Shown here piece after piece: positions 52,587 through 62,551 of a DNA stretch of 64,000 nt (its first letter is position 1; each line of letters starts with the position of its first letter). The position numbers and the translations under genes are program-made. Under the pieces are notes generated by a model. It was not told where the DNA came from, did not search any database, and was given only the letters and a program-made list of their open reading frames with translations. The DNA is from an uncultured Flavobacteriales bacterium. GTDB taxonomy: Bacteria > Bacteroidota > Bacteroidia > Flavobacteriales > Crocinitomicaceae. Where the stretch lies: the NCBI GenBank assembly GCA_946479985.1, contig CAMLIF010000004.1, forward strand, positions 24,976-88,975, read 5' to 3'.

Positions 52587-53255
52587 TTAGAGGATCTTTA
52601 TTTCCGTTCGGCGGTTTTTCGCTTTTCCTTCTGTAGTTGAATTATCTGCAACCGGTTTTGTTTCACCATATCCTACAGCCGAAATTCGTGTGGTTGCGAT
52701 TCCTTTTGAAACAAGGTATTTTTTAACCGCATCGGCACGTTGCTGCGATAGAAGAAGGTTTGCTGCCTCATCGCCTTCACTATCCGTATGACCACTTATT
52801 TGAATCTTCATTTTTGGTTTCAGGGTCATCAATTCCAGCAAATCTTCAACGATCGGGTAACTTTCTTTTTTTAAATCGGCTTTGGCTGTTTCGAACTGAA
52901 TACTGGTCAAAGTAAAAGTTTTAGGAGCTTCATACGTAATGGTCAAAACAACATCCTGAAAGCGCTGTCCTTCTTCCAAGGTCGGAATTTCTAATTCGTT
53001 GTACTCGATTTCTTCTCCTATGCTTTTTATGCGGATATCATAAACCTGCCCGGTTGGCAAATCAATGGTAAACGTTCCGGAGGCGTTGGTAACACCCGAG
53101 TGAGAATCTTTTTTTGTTTGTCCTAAAAAGAAGATTTTATCACCTTCATAAGGTTTACCGGCTTCATTAAGAACGAGAACTTTTAATGGTGCTGTTTGCT
53201 GCGCTGAGGTTAGTCCGGCAAGTGCGCACAAAAGAGAAATTAAGATTGTTTTCAT
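52587..53255 (-). CDS. OmpA-family outer-membrane-associated protein
   Basis: A 222-residue protein with a signal peptide (ends LTSAQQ), a carboxypeptidase-regulatory-like beta domain at about residues 22-105, and an OmpA-like peptidoglycan-binding domain (115-222): SIQFETAKADL, ISGHTDSEGDE, LLLSQQRADAVKKYLVSKGI, GYGETKPVADN, KNRRTEI. The conserved Asp and Arg for diaminopimelate binding are present. It anchors outer-membrane structures to the wall. Confidence 0.88.
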   Translation of the reverse strand: MKTILISLLCALAGLTSAQQTAPLKVLVLNEAGKPYEGDKIFFLGQTKKDSHSGVTNASGTFTIDLPTGQVYDIRIKSIGEEIEYNELEIPTLEEGQRFQDVVLTITYEAPKTFTLTSIQFETAKADLKKESYPIVEDLLELMTLKPKMKIQISGHTDSEGDEAANLLLSQQRADAVKKYLVSKGIATTRISAVGYGETKPVADNSTTEGKAKNRRTEIKIL

Positions 53256-53393
53256 GTAAAGAGTTTTTTTCCTAATGCCTGTTTCTGATAAAAGTAACGC
53301 ATTACATGAAACGAAAGCAGTTACTCGAGGTGTTTAGTTGGTAAACATCAATCACTTCCAACCAAATCATCACGGCTGTTTTGAAGATTTCAC

Positions 53394-53401
53394 TAACTTT
53401 G
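53394..53401 (+). promoter_or_regulatory. Putative -7 box of rpoN
   Basis: TAACTTTG, full match to TAnnTTTG, 26 bases before the rpoN ATG; no TTG at the normal -33 distance. Confidence 0.4.
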
Positions 53402-53427
53402 GTCAAAAGTAAACGCTCAACCAATTC

Positions 53428-54882
53428 ATGGCATTAAGACAACAGCTTTCCCAAAAACTCGAACAACGACTTTCGCCACAGCAGATTCAATTAATGAAAT
53501 TGTTGCAGGTTCCTACTATGGAACTCGATCAGCGCATCAAACAAGAGTTGGAAGAAAATCCCGCGCTGGAAGAAGGGGCAGACGAATTGGAAGAAGAAGA
53601 ATTCGATTCTCAGGATGAAGAATACGACGAGGACGAAAAGGAGTTTGACGATGATTTTGATATTTCAGAATACTTTGATGACGATACGCCCGATTATAAA
53701 ACTCAGGTAAACAATACAAGCAAGGACGATGAAGAACGAGCAGTTCCGCTTTCGGTAGATTCTTCTTTTCAGGAAAAACTATCTGAGCAGCTATTGCTTT
53801 TAGACTTAGACGATACACAATATTTGATTGCGGAAACGATCATCGGTAACCTGGATGAATCCGGATACCTGAACCGTGAAGTTGAAGCAATCGTAGATGA
53901 TCTGGCGTTTTCAGCCAATGTAATGGTTACGGAAGAAGAGATCGAAGAAGTTTTGATACAAATCCAGGAACTTGATCCTGCTGGAATCGGTGCCCGCGAT
54001 CTGCGAGAATGCTTGCTGCTTCAGCTTCGTAGAACCCAGGAAGGCAATATTACCTTGTATACGGCAAGAAAAATCCTTGAAGATCACTTCGAAGAATTTA
54101 CTAAAAAGCATTACGATAAAATACAGAAGAAATTAGAAATTCCGGATGAAGATCTGAAGGATGCCATTGATGCGATTATTCGCCTGAATCCGAAACCGGG
54201 AGGCTCTTTGAAGGAAACTTCGAAATCGGTACAGCAGATTATTCCTGATTTCCTGATTACGGATATGGAAGGCCGGATTGAACTTACTATTAATGGAAGA
54301 AACACCCCGGATTTAAAGGTTTCCAAAGAATACGAACAATTATTGCGTGGTTACGCCGAAGGCGCGAAAACATCCAAATCAGATAAAGACGCATTAACCT
54401 TTGTAAAGTCGAAATTGGATGGGGCGAAATGGTTTATTGATGCTATTCGTCAGCGCCAGCAAACGCTTTTCACAACCATGCATGCAATTATGGACTATCA
54501 GCGCGAATTTTTCTTAACGGGAGATGAAACCAAGATGAAACCAATGATTCTGAAAGATATTGCGGAAGTTGTTGGATTAGATATTTCTACCGTTTCGCGT
54601 GTTGCAAACAGTAAATTCGTTCAAACGGCATACGGTGTTTACTCTCTGAAATACTTTTTCTCGGAATCTCTGTCTACTGATTCTGGAGAAGAGGTTTCAA
54701 CAAGGGAAGTAAAGAAAATCCTGTCGGACGCTATTGATGCGGAAAGCAAGAAAAAACCGCTTACAGACGAGCACTTGGCTAAAATTCTGAATGATAAAGG
54801 TTATAACATTGCCCGCAGAACCATTGCGAAATATAGGGAGCAGCTGAATATTCCTGTTGCAAGATTACGTAAAGAACTTTAA
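53428..54882 (+). CDS. rpoN: RNA polymerase sigma-54 factor
   Basis: A 484-residue sigma-54. The N-terminal Gln/Leu-rich region I (LSQKLEQRLSPQQIQLMKLLQ) contacts activators; an acidic region II follows (residues about 45-90), then the core-binding domain, and the DNA-binding end with the RpoN box ARRTIAKYREQ near residue 466. All regions are present. A membrane protein gene overlaps it by one base downstream. It implies sigma-54 promoters elsewhere in the genome. Confidence 0.96.
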   Translation: MALRQQLSQKLEQRLSPQQIQLMKLLQVPTMELDQRIKQELEENPALEEGADELEEEEFDSQDEEYDEDEKEFDDDFDISEYFDDDTPDYKTQVNNTSKDDEERAVPLSVDSSFQEKLSEQLLLLDLDDTQYLIAETIIGNLDESGYLNREVEAIVDDLAFSANVMVTEEEIEEVLIQIQELDPAGIGARDLRECLLLQLRRTQEGNITLYTARKILEDHFEEFTKKHYDKIQKKLEIPDEDLKDAIDAIIRLNPKPGGSLKETSKSVQQIIPDFLITDMEGRIELTINGRNTPDLKVSKEYEQLLRGYAEGAKTSKSDKDALTFVKSKLDGAKWFIDAIRQRQQTLFTTMHAIMDYQREFFLTGDETKMKPMILKDIAEVVGLDISTVSRVANSKFVQTAYGVYSLKYFFSESLSTDSGEEVSTREVKKILSDAIDAESKKKPLTDEHLAKILNDKGYNIARRTIAKYREQLNIPVARLRKEL

Positions 54883-55559
54883 TGGAAAGAATAGCTAAAA
54901 TCATTTCCTGGCTTTTTCTGCCGTTACTTATTCCGGTATATGCCATTGCCTGTGTTATGCTGGTTCCCTCTGAGGAGCTGAGCCCTTTGCAGCAGAATTC
55001 GTTGTTCCATTTGGGAAATGAACAAAAACTGGCGTTACTTTCTTTGTTCTCTTTGTTTAGTTTTCTGGCTCCGTCTTTCGTAGTTGTTTTCCTTCGCATG
55101 CAGGGTCAGCTTAGCTCATTCATGATGGAGAATAGAAAAGAACGCTATCTTCCGGCTTTTGCTACGGTTTTGAGTGGTGCAGGTTTAATTTACACCATCT
55201 TCTCGAAGATTAAACCGGAAATGCCTGGATTTGTGTTCATTGTTGGTTTGGCCGTTGGATCACTGCTTACAGTTCTGATCTGTACCATTGCAACTTTTCG
55301 TTTCAAGATTTCACTTCATGCAGCCGGAATGGGAATTCTCACCGGGTTTTTGATGGCATATTATTCACAAATGTTTGTTTTCCCGATGTGGCCTATTATT
55401 ATCGCATTCCTGCTGAGTGGAATCGTTATGTCGTGCAGAGCAGTACTAAAACTGCATTCGCAGCGAGAATTATTATTGGGTTATTTTGTTGGATTTATTT
55501 CCACGCTCGGTTGCTGTATTTATCTGTATTACAATGTGAAAACGCAGTATTACCAGTAA
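54882..55559 (+). CDS. Hypothetical membrane protein, PAP2-like
   Basis: A 225-residue protein with six or so hydrophobic segments and no signal cleavage site. KISLHAAGMG near residue 145 resembles the SxHxxG motif of PAP2 acid phosphatases, but the rest of the phosphatase signature is not evident, so the assignment is weak. It overlaps rpoN by one base and may be co-expressed with it. Confidence 0.55.
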   Translation: MERIAKIISWLFLPLLIPVYAIACVMLVPSEELSPLQQNSLFHLGNEQKLALLSLFSLFSFLAPSFVVVFLRMQGQLSSFMMENRKERYLPAFATVLSGAGLIYTIFSKIKPEMPGFVFIVGLAVGSLLTVLICTIATFRFKISLHAAGMGILTGFLMAYYSQMFVFPMWPIIIAFLLSGIVMSCRAVLKLHSQRELLLGYFVGFISTLGCCIYLYYNVKTQYYQ

Positions 55560-55633
55560 AATCCAGGTTTTTTCGGAAGTTAGCATTCCCAGATAAAGCG
55601 TTAAATTCTTCACACCAGCAACAACCCTTTTGG

Positions 55634-55641
55634 TATTTTTG
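55634..55641 (+). promoter_or_regulatory. Putative -7 box
   Basis: TATTTTTG, full -7 match, 29 bases before the small secreted protein gene; no clear -33. Confidence 0.35.
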
Positions 55642-55670
55642 AGTTTAGATAGTAAACTAAGCTTAAAAAT

Positions 55671-56093
55671 ATGGTCAGAACGCTAATTGTCCTTATTGGG
55701 TTGTTAATCTCCGGTAATTTCTCCTTCTCACAGGATTCTTCAATTGATCCGCGCATTCTTTTGAATAAGGGTGTGAAGGAATCAGAGAATATCTTTCGTT
55801 CTAATCAGAACTATTACAACTATCTGAAATTTGAATTGGACAGCTCGTATCAGGTGGTTGCCGCAACTACATTAAGTGGTGACGAGCAGAAACTGATCAA
55901 TAAAACGATTGAAATTTCTAAAGATGAGCAATTAAAGTTGGGAACCGACCAGTTTAACTTTTATCAGCTCGGGATTCGTTTGTCTTCTTACGACAAAACA
56001 TACATTGAATTAAATAATGATCAGGTTTTAGTTTTTAAACCTATCGTAGAAATAACCAAGTCATTTAGTGCTTCTCCATTCAACACGAAATAG
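55671..56093 (+). CDS. Small secreted protein of unknown function
   Basis: A 140-residue protein with a signal peptide (ends NFSFSQ). The mature part is acidic and mixed alpha/beta; no domain is recognised. It ends directly against the T9SS type B adhesin gene with no gap, so it probably shares its transcript and may assist the adhesin. Confidence 0.6.
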   Translation: MVRTLIVLIGLLISGNFSFSQDSSIDPRILLNKGVKESENIFRSNQNYYNYLKFELDSSYQVVAATTLSGDEQKLINKTIEISKDEQLKLGTDQFNFYQLGIRLSSYDKTYIELNNDQVLVFKPIVEITKSFSASPFNTK

Positions 56094-59000
56094 ATGAAAA
56101 CTCTTATATCCATACTCTTTTTATTTGCCGGAATTACTGTCTTTGGTCAGCAAACCAACATCACTTTTTCAGCTGCAAATAACAATCAAACATTCAGTAC
56201 CTGTAATGGTTTCATCATCGATTCCGGTGGACAGGGCGGCCCGGGTTACGGCAACGGTGAAAACACGGTAATTACTATTTGCCCGGGAACTCCGGGAGAT
56301 ATTATTTCCATCGTTTTCAATTTGTTCCAGTTAAGTACAACAGATGATAATCCGGCACCAAACATCACCAATGTAGATTACATGGATGTTTATGACGGTG
56401 CTTCAACTGCATCTCCAACACTTGGAACCTACACGGGAAGTCAATTACAAGGCGTTGTTATTAACGCAACGGCATTAAATCCTTCAGGCTGTATTACCCT
56501 TCGTTTCAGATCAAATTCCGTAGGAACAGGAATGTTCTCGGCTTCTGCAACTTGTGAAACCCCATGTTCATCTCCGGTTGCGGGAGGAATTATTGTTGCC
56601 GGGGAAACTTCAGACAGTACACGCGTATGTGTTGGCGAGCCTGTGAATTTTGCGAATATGGGTTCTTTTGCGCAGCCAGGATTTACAATCACAGATTACC
56701 ATTGGGATTTCATGGATGGAAGTACTGCGAACGGGGCAAATGTTTCTCACACTTTCTCAGTTCCGGGTCAATATTTAGTTGAATTATTTGTAACGGACGA
56801 TAACAACTGCGGGAACACCAATTTAATTGATTTGCAGGTATTCGTTGCAACCATTCCTGATTTTACGGGATTTCCCGGAGATACCACATTGTGTATAGGA
56901 GAAAGTGTTCAGTTTACTACCGATCCTGAATCTTACGAAGTGATTTGGGATGGATTCAACGGATCACAAAGCATCAGTGACGGGTGTTTGCCGGATACAT
57001 TACTTGGAGTTTCTCAGGATATTCAGATTATGCAAACAGGTTTCACACCTGGTGCTACTTTAACGCAATTGAGCGACATTCAAGGGTTGTGTTTAGACTT
57101 AGAACATTCCTTTATGGGCGATTTAGTGATCATCGTTCAATGCCCGAACGGACAATCTCAGATTTTACATCAGCAAGGTGGAGGGGGAACACAAATCGGG
57201 GAACCGAACCCGTTGGATAATGTAGACTGTAGTGATCCGACTACGCAGGGTGTGCCTTATACTTATTGCTTTACGCCGGTGGCCACTGATACTTGGGTGG
57301 AGTGGGCAACTGCCAGCGGATTCGGAACAATTCCGGCCGGAGATTACGAGCCCGTGCAGCCCTTTACTAATTTATTGGGTTGCCCGCTTAACGGAATCTG
57401 GACACTGACAGTTATCGATAACTGGGCGGCAGATGACGGAACATTGTTCTCGTTCGATATTAATTTAGATCCATCGTTATATCCGCCGGTTACTGTTTTT
57501 GAACCGCAAATCGGTCTTGGTGCTGATTCATCGTTCTGGTCAATGCCTGCGAATTTTGCTACCGTATCAACAAACGGAGATGTTCTTACAGTTGTACCAA
57601 CAACACCGGGAACAAACACGTACGTCTATAATGTAATTGACAATTATGGCTGTCAGCATGATACTTCTGTAACTGTAACTGTGAATGCGAACCCGCAGGC
57701 AGATGCCGGCCCGGATGTTACAATTTGTAACGGAACGCCGGTAGAATTAGCCGGAAGCATTATCGGAGGAAATATCAATTGTAATTATACCATTAATCTC
57801 GATGATTCATTTGGAGACGGCTGGAATGGGAATAATTTACTCGTTACAATTAACGGCGTAACTACATCCTATACAATTCCTACCGGTTCTTCAGCAACAT
57901 TCAATATTCCGGTAACCAACGGTGAAACAATTTCCTTCCAGTTCGACGGAGCAGGTTCTTTTTTGGGTGAATGCTCTTATGAAATTCTGGATGCCGCAGG
58001 AAACGTTGTATTTACTGACGGAGGGAACTTCAATTCACCTTCAACAGCAGTTCAGCAGTTAATTGCAAATTGTTTGGGTAATTTAACTTATTCATGGACA
58101 CCACCGGGAATTCTTTCGAATCCTGCAATCAATAACCCGATTGTTACAACAGGAACGGATACTACTTTAACATTTACGGTTTATCCTACAGGACATCCTT
58201 TATGTGCTACTTCTGACCAGGTGAATGTGAATATTTCTGCTTCCGCAAATCCCGGAACGAATAATACCTTATCAATCTGTTCACAAGGAACACCAACCGA
58301 TTTATTTCCGTTATTAGGACCAAATGCTTCTGTACTTGGAACCTGGACAAATCCTTCAGGAGCTCCTGTGAATATGCCGTATGATCCTGTAACGATGAAT
58401 CCCGGAATTTATACCTACTCGGTAGATTCGAACGGATGTATTTCTCAGGCTACTGTTACGGTAACAGAGGTGAGCCCTACAATCAATATTGTTCCAACGA
58501 ATATCAGCTGCCACGGTTCTTCAGATGGTTCGGCGGTTGTTACAACAGCAAATGCTACAACATACTCATTGGACGGAGGTGCTCAGCAGCCAATCCCAGG
58601 TTCACCATTTACTTTAACAGGATTGACACTTGGATCTCATACCGTTGACATCTTTGGTGTTGGTGGTTGTGATAATACAATGACTTTCAACATTACCGAA
58701 CCACCGGCTTTAAGTATTCCGACTATTAGTCCGAATGATGTATTATGTCCGGGTGAAAACACAATTGTTCAGGCTACAGGTGCAGGAGGTTCAACCGCTT
58801 ACACTTATACCTGGACCGCCAACAATGCTGTATTAGGAACAGGAACTCCATTCACAATAAACAACGTAACACAAACTACAGATTATTGTGTGATTTTGAC
58901 TGAAGCTTGTGGTTCTACCCCGGCAACTGCTTGTATGACTATCACCGTTCCGCTGCCATTGAATCTTGTTATTACACCTGACGATCCGGATGGATGTTAT

Positions 59001-59765
59001 CCGCATACGGTTCAGTTCACTAATAATACTACAAGCGCAGGAAATGTTGTAGGTTCTACGATAAATTATGGTGACGGAACACCTGAAGTTACAACTGTTG
59101 GATTGGCTTCTTTCACACATCAATTTGCTGAACCGGGAGTTTACACAGTAACAATTACGTCCGTTTCAGACAGTGGTTGTGTCTACTCGCAGACGTTTAC
59201 AGATATGATAACAGTTTATGATTATCCGGTTGCAAATTTTGTTCTGACTCCGAATCCAACTACTTTCTTTCAAACACATGTTAATTTGCTGGATGCAAGT
59301 TCTTCCGATGTTGTTTCTTATTCCTGGTCTATGCCTGGTGGATCGCCGGCTCAGTCGACTAATGAAAATGCCAGTGTCGATTATCCGGAAGGGGAAATAG
59401 GAACATATCCGGTTTTATTGACTGTTACGAATGCCGCAGGTTGTACGGATACAATTACCAAGTTTGTTCAGGTATTAAGCGAAGTCATTCTTTATGCTCC
59501 GAATACGTTTACACCGGATGGAGATGAATTCAACCAGAATTGGTTCCTGTACATTGAAGGAATTGATATTACTCAATTCAATCTGAAGGTATTCAATCGC
59601 TGGGGAGAAGTTGTTTGGGAGACCAATGATCCGAAGGGAAGCTGGGACGGAACCTACGGTGGAAGAATTGTGCAAGACGGAACTTACACCTGGATACTTG
59701 AAACGAAGGATCAGATAAGTGATAAAAAGTATACCTTTAACGGTCATATTACCATTACAAAGTAA
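56094..59765 (+). CDS. T9SS type B sorting-domain adhesin with CUB-like, PKD and P-domain-like modules
   Basis: A 1223-residue exported protein with a signal peptide (ends TVFGQ). Modules in order: CUB-like domain (about 20-155, VDYMDVYDGA motif); PKD domain (about 180-255, HTFSVPGQY); a proprotein-convertase-P-like jelly roll (about 295-460, LEHSFMGDLVIIVQCPNG, GIWTLTVIDNWAADDG); several PKD/Ig-like domains; and a C-terminal type B (gliding) sorting domain (YAPNTFTPDGDEFNQNW, FNRWGEVVWET, GSWDGTYGG, GTYTWILET). It is secreted by the type IX system and is probably an adhesin or surface repeat protein. A metallo-hydrolase gene starts on the next base. Confidence 0.85.
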   Translation: MKTLISILFLFAGITVFGQQTNITFSAANNNQTFSTCNGFIIDSGGQGGPGYGNGENTVITICPGTPGDIISIVFNLFQLSTTDDNPAPNITNVDYMDVYDGASTASPTLGTYTGSQLQGVVINATALNPSGCITLRFRSNSVGTGMFSASATCETPCSSPVAGGIIVAGETSDSTRVCVGEPVNFANMGSFAQPGFTITDYHWDFMDGSTANGANVSHTFSVPGQYLVELFVTDDNNCGNTNLIDLQVFVATIPDFTGFPGDTTLCIGESVQFTTDPESYEVIWDGFNGSQSISDGCLPDTLLGVSQDIQIMQTGFTPGATLTQLSDIQGLCLDLEHSFMGDLVIIVQCPNGQSQILHQQGGGGTQIGEPNPLDNVDCSDPTTQGVPYTYCFTPVATDTWVEWATASGFGTIPAGDYEPVQPFTNLLGCPLNGIWTLTVIDNWAADDGTLFSFDINLDPSLYPPVTVFEPQIGLGADSSFWSMPANFATVSTNGDVLTVVPTTPGTNTYVYNVIDNYGCQHDTSVTVTVNANPQADAGPDVTICNGTPVELAGSIIGGNINCNYTINLDDSFGDGWNGNNLLVTINGVTTSYTIPTGSSATFNIPVTNGETISFQFDGAGSFLGECSYEILDAAGNVVFTDGGNFNSPSTAVQQLIANCLGNLTYSWTPPGILSNPAINNPIVTTGTDTTLTFTVYPTGHPLCATSDQVNVNISASANPGTNNTLSICSQGTPTDLFPLLGPNASVLGTWTNPSGAPVNMPYDPVTMNPGIYTYSVDSNGCISQATVTVTEVSPTINIVPTNISCHGSSDGSAVVTTANATTYSLDGGAQQPIPGSPFTLTGLTLGSHTVDIFGVGGCDNTMTFNITEPPALSIPTISPNDVLCPGENTIVQATGAGGSTAYTYTWTANNAVLGTGTPFTINNVTQTTDYCVILTEACGSTPATACMTITVPLPLNLVITPDDPDGCYPHTVQFTNNTTSAGNVVGSTINYGDGTPEVTTVGLASFTHQFAEPGVYTVTITSVSDSGCVYSQTFTDMITVYDYPVANFVLTPNPTTFFQTHVNLLDASSSDVVSYSWSMPGGSPAQSTNENASVDYPEGEIGTYPVLLTVTNAAGCTDTITKFVQVLSEVILYAPNTFTPDGDEFNQNWFLYIEGIDITQFNLKVFNRWGEVVWETNDPKGSWDGTYGGRIVQDGTYTWILETKDQISDKKYTFNGHITITK

Positions 59766-60407
59766 ATGAAAGTTCAGGTTTTTACCTTTAATCCTTTTCA
59801 GGAAAACACAGTAGTTGTTTATAACGACAAGAAAGATGCAGTGATTGTTGATCCGGGCTGTTTGTTCAGGCAGGAGCAGGAAGAGTTGAGTAATTTCATT
59901 TCAGAAAATGATCTGAAAGTTCAGGCTATTCTCAATACGCATTGTCATTTGGACCATATTTTTGGAAATTACTTCTGTGTAAAAACCTATAATGTGGATC
60001 TGGTTGTTCATAAAGAGGAACTGTTCACCTTAGGAATGGCTGAAAGATCAGCCCAGATGTATGGAATCAATGAGTTTGTTAATTCTCCGGAGCCAACGCG
60101 CTTTATTGAGGATCACGAAATGATTTCTTTTGGTGACCTGTCGTTTCAGGTAATTTTCGGACCAGGACATTCTGTTGGCCATGTGGCCTTTTACAGTGCA
60201 GAAAATAACCTGCTCATTGGCGGAGATATTCTCTTTCAGGGAAGCTTCGGAAGGACTGATTTACCGGGAGGTTCAATGGATGTTTTAAAAGAAACAATCT
60301 TCACCAGAATGTTTACTTTACCTGATGATACGCAAGTGATTCCCGGGCACGGACCTTCCACAACAATAGGTGCCGAGAAAGTTTCTAATTTCATTTTGCA
60401 ATTTTAA
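59766..60407 (+). CDS. Metallo-beta-lactamase-fold hydrolase (glyoxalase II-like)
   Basis: A 213-residue MBL-fold protein. Zinc ligands: THCHLDH (residues 58-64), GHSVGH near 138, Asp in GGDILF near 155, and PGHGP near 197. The size and spacing match glyoxalase II-like YcbL-type hydrolases. The start ATG directly follows the adhesin stop, but the enzyme has no signal peptide and probably works in the cytoplasm on thioesters. Confidence 0.9.
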   Translation: MKVQVFTFNPFQENTVVVYNDKKDAVIVDPGCLFRQEQEELSNFISENDLKVQAILNTHCHLDHIFGNYFCVKTYNVDLVVHKEELFTLGMAERSAQMYGINEFVNSPEPTRFIEDHEMISFGDLSFQVIFGPGHSVGHVAFYSAENNLLIGGDILFQGSFGRTDLPGGSMDVLKETIFTRMFTLPDDTQVIPGHGPSTTIGAEKVSNFILQF

Positions 60408-60538
60408 CTGGTCAAGGAGATGTTTTATTCTTTTACTTACCGTAATTTTGTATGATAATTTTTCGAGTTCACGATTATGTTTGAGCCTTATATTTCTGCT
60501 AAGCAGATGATTAGTTATTTTTCTTCAGTTTCCGCGTA
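60408..60538. other. Intergenic region before the unidentified protein gene
   Basis: Contains TAATTTTG (60443-60450), a -7 box match without a clear -33 TTG. No gene or hairpin seen. Confidence 0.3.
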
Positions 60539-61573
60539 ATGGGATTATCTACAAGATTTACGATTCGCAAAGAAGCTACACCTGAATTATTAGCTTTATT
60601 AAAGAAAACTGTTCTCGGAACAAACGGTGCTTGTTACCAGCATCTGGACACTCAAACCCGAATTTTTGAAGCCGACAATCCGCTGTTCGTTTCATTGGAA
60701 AGAGATGGACAAGTGCAGGGGAATGTTACCTTTTGTAATCGAAAAGCGCGCTGGTATGTTCGTTACTTTGCTTTTTCAGGTCAAAAGCAGGCCTCGAAGA
60801 ATGTTAATCGGATTGCCAAATCGAAATCACGGCTAAAAAATGAGATCGCAGACTTCTACGATGAGGTGTTTGAAGGAAATCACGGTGAAGCTCCTGATGC
60901 GTTCTATGCATTCATTGATCCAAAGAATGAACGGAGCAAATGGATGGCAGAGCAATTCGGTTTCAGAACAGAGGCACAGCTGATTACTCAATCGTTCAGC
61001 AGAAAGAAGCCAAAAGCGCCTGACAATTTTAAAGAAATCACAGACCAGGAAACAATCGATAAAGTGTTGTGCGAAATTGAAAAAACACACGCCTATTTTG
61101 TAGAGGAACATGCCAAAAGAGGACCTTTCTTTGGTTTATATGACGAAAACAACGAATTGATTGCCTTTACCAAAGTTACCAGTGTAAACTGGGTCATTAA
61201 ACGTTTGCCCGGAATGCTGGGTGGATTGTTCACCAAATTGCTTCCATACACTCCCGGAATTTGTAAAATCATCAAACCGAAGAAGCACCAGTTCCTCGTT
61301 CCCGAGTCGGTTTGGGTAAAGGATCACGATCCAAGAGCTTTATCATTGCTTTTTGAAGGAGTTTTAGCTAGTCAGGACCGAAACATGATTCTTTGGTGGA
61401 TTGACAGACGTGAATCGCTTTGGAGAGACACACGAAACCACATGAACTGGGGAATTGTGCATAAAATGACACCTCAGGCAATTGTGGATGTTGTGGTAAT
61501 GCGCAAGAATCCGCTGAAGCTCGACGAACTGAGAAACAAACCGGTTTTCGTGGCTGGCTGGGATATGGTTTAA
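60539..61573 (+). CDS. Hypothetical protein, possibly GNAT-fold
   Basis: A 344-residue cytoplasmic protein. The layout (IDPKNERSKWMAEQFGFRTEAQL near 125-147, then a second alpha/beta half) hints at two GNAT-like halves, where RSKWMAEQFGF would be the pyrophosphate-loop helix, but the acyl-CoA signature QxxGxG is absent. I cannot assign a function. It is followed by pth after 62 bases. Confidence 0.5.
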   Translation: MGLSTRFTIRKEATPELLALLKKTVLGTNGACYQHLDTQTRIFEADNPLFVSLERDGQVQGNVTFCNRKARWYVRYFAFSGQKQASKNVNRIAKSKSRLKNEIADFYDEVFEGNHGEAPDAFYAFIDPKNERSKWMAEQFGFRTEAQLITQSFSRKKPKAPDNFKEITDQETIDKVLCEIEKTHAYFVEEHAKRGPFFGLYDENNELIAFTKVTSVNWVIKRLPGMLGGLFTKLLPYTPGICKIIKPKKHQFLVPESVWVKDHDPRALSLLFEGVLASQDRNMILWWIDRRESLWRDTRNHMNWGIVHKMTPQAIVDVVVMRKNPLKLDELRNKPVFVAGWDMV

Positions 61574-61635
61574 AAAGACTTTACAGACTATAGACTGAAG
61601 ATAAAAGACCGAATGGTAATTAATTTGCAGCTGAA

Positions 61636-62199
61636 ATGAAATACTTGATTGTAGGATTAGGAAACCCGGGTTCGAAATATGCTGAAACCCGACACAATAT
61701 CGGTTTCAAAGTAGTGGAAGCTTTGGCCAAAGAGCTCGACGGATCATTTTCGTTACAGAAAGTGGCCGAGAAAGCCGAAGTGAAATTCAAAGGAAGAACT
61801 CTTATCCTGGTGAAACCAACTACCTATATGAATCTTTCCGGTAAAGCCGTCAACTACTATCTCCAGCAAGAGAAAATTCCCAAAGAGAATCTGGTTGTTA
61901 TTACCGACGATTTAGCACTCCCATTCGGAAAACTGCGCATGAAAGGAAAAGGATCAGACGGTGGGCATAACGGATTGAAAGATATTCAGGCAACTTTGAA
62001 CACTGTAGAATATTGTCGTTTGCGTTTTGGTGTTGGCGCCGATTTTCATAAAGGTCAGCAGGTTGATTATGTGCTTGGCGAATGGGGGCCTGAAGAAAAG
62101 GAATCGCTGCAGGAACGTATTGAGGTTGCGGCTAATTTTGTGAAGAGTTTTGCAACAATCGGTTTGCAGTTGACGATGACGAATTGGAATGGGAAGTAA
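61636..62199 (+). CDS. pth: Peptidyl-tRNA hydrolase
   Basis: A 187-residue enzyme that frees tRNA from dropped-off peptidyl-tRNA. GLGNPGSKYAETRHNIGF (7-24) includes the Asn and catalytic His20; MNLSGKAV and DDLALPFGKLRMKGKGSDGGHNGLKDI include the catalytic Asp and the RNA-binding loop. It is intact and of usual length. Confidence 0.97.
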   Translation: MKYLIVGLGNPGSKYAETRHNIGFKVVEALAKELDGSFSLQKVAEKAEVKFKGRTLILVKPTTYMNLSGKAVNYYLQQEKIPKENLVVITDDLALPFGKLRMKGKGSDGGHNGLKDIQATLNTVEYCRLRFGVGADFHKGQQVDYVLGEWGPEEKESLQERIEVAANFVKSFATIGLQLTMTNWNGK

Positions 62200-62551
62200 A
62201 TGATGTTTCCAGGATTGAAAAGAACCTTTTTTAATTGACACTGTTCCGGTTAAATTTCCGGTTATTGCCCAAGATCACTCATACGTAATATAGCCATATC
62301 CCGAAAATCACCTCGCATTATTGATTTCCTAAATGAAAATTGTGATATGCCGATACAACCAGCCCAACATACCTGCTCTATCTGAAGCAGAAATCTTCGA
62401 AATAGAGTCGATTCATTGGTCCTTGTCTGTCCTGCATTGTGCCTGCCAAAGTATTTGCCCCGGAAAAGCTAGCAGATGTTTGGTGAAAACTGAAACCAAA
62501 AACCTCCCTCCAGTTTCCTGAAGAGAGGCCGATGTCGGGTTACAATAAATT
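62200..62551. other. Intergenic region with short direct repeat and terminator
   Basis: TTCCGGTTA occurs twice (62244-62252 and 62256-62264). A strong minus-strand terminator occupies the right end. A 62-codon open frame at 62333-62521 runs into that hairpin and has no recognised features; I do not call it a gene. Confidence 0.5.
62493..62528 (-). terminator. Intrinsic terminator of the T9SS repeat protein
   Basis: On the minus strand: 11-bp stem CCTCTCTTCAG/CTGGAGGGAGG (62528-62518 with 62513-62503, two G-T pairs) closed by GAAA, then TTTTT. Confidence 0.85.

Noticed and set aside
62333..62521. A 62-codon open frame in the pth downstream region
   Set aside because: It runs into the terminator hairpin of the opposite gene and shows no recognisable domain or promoter.
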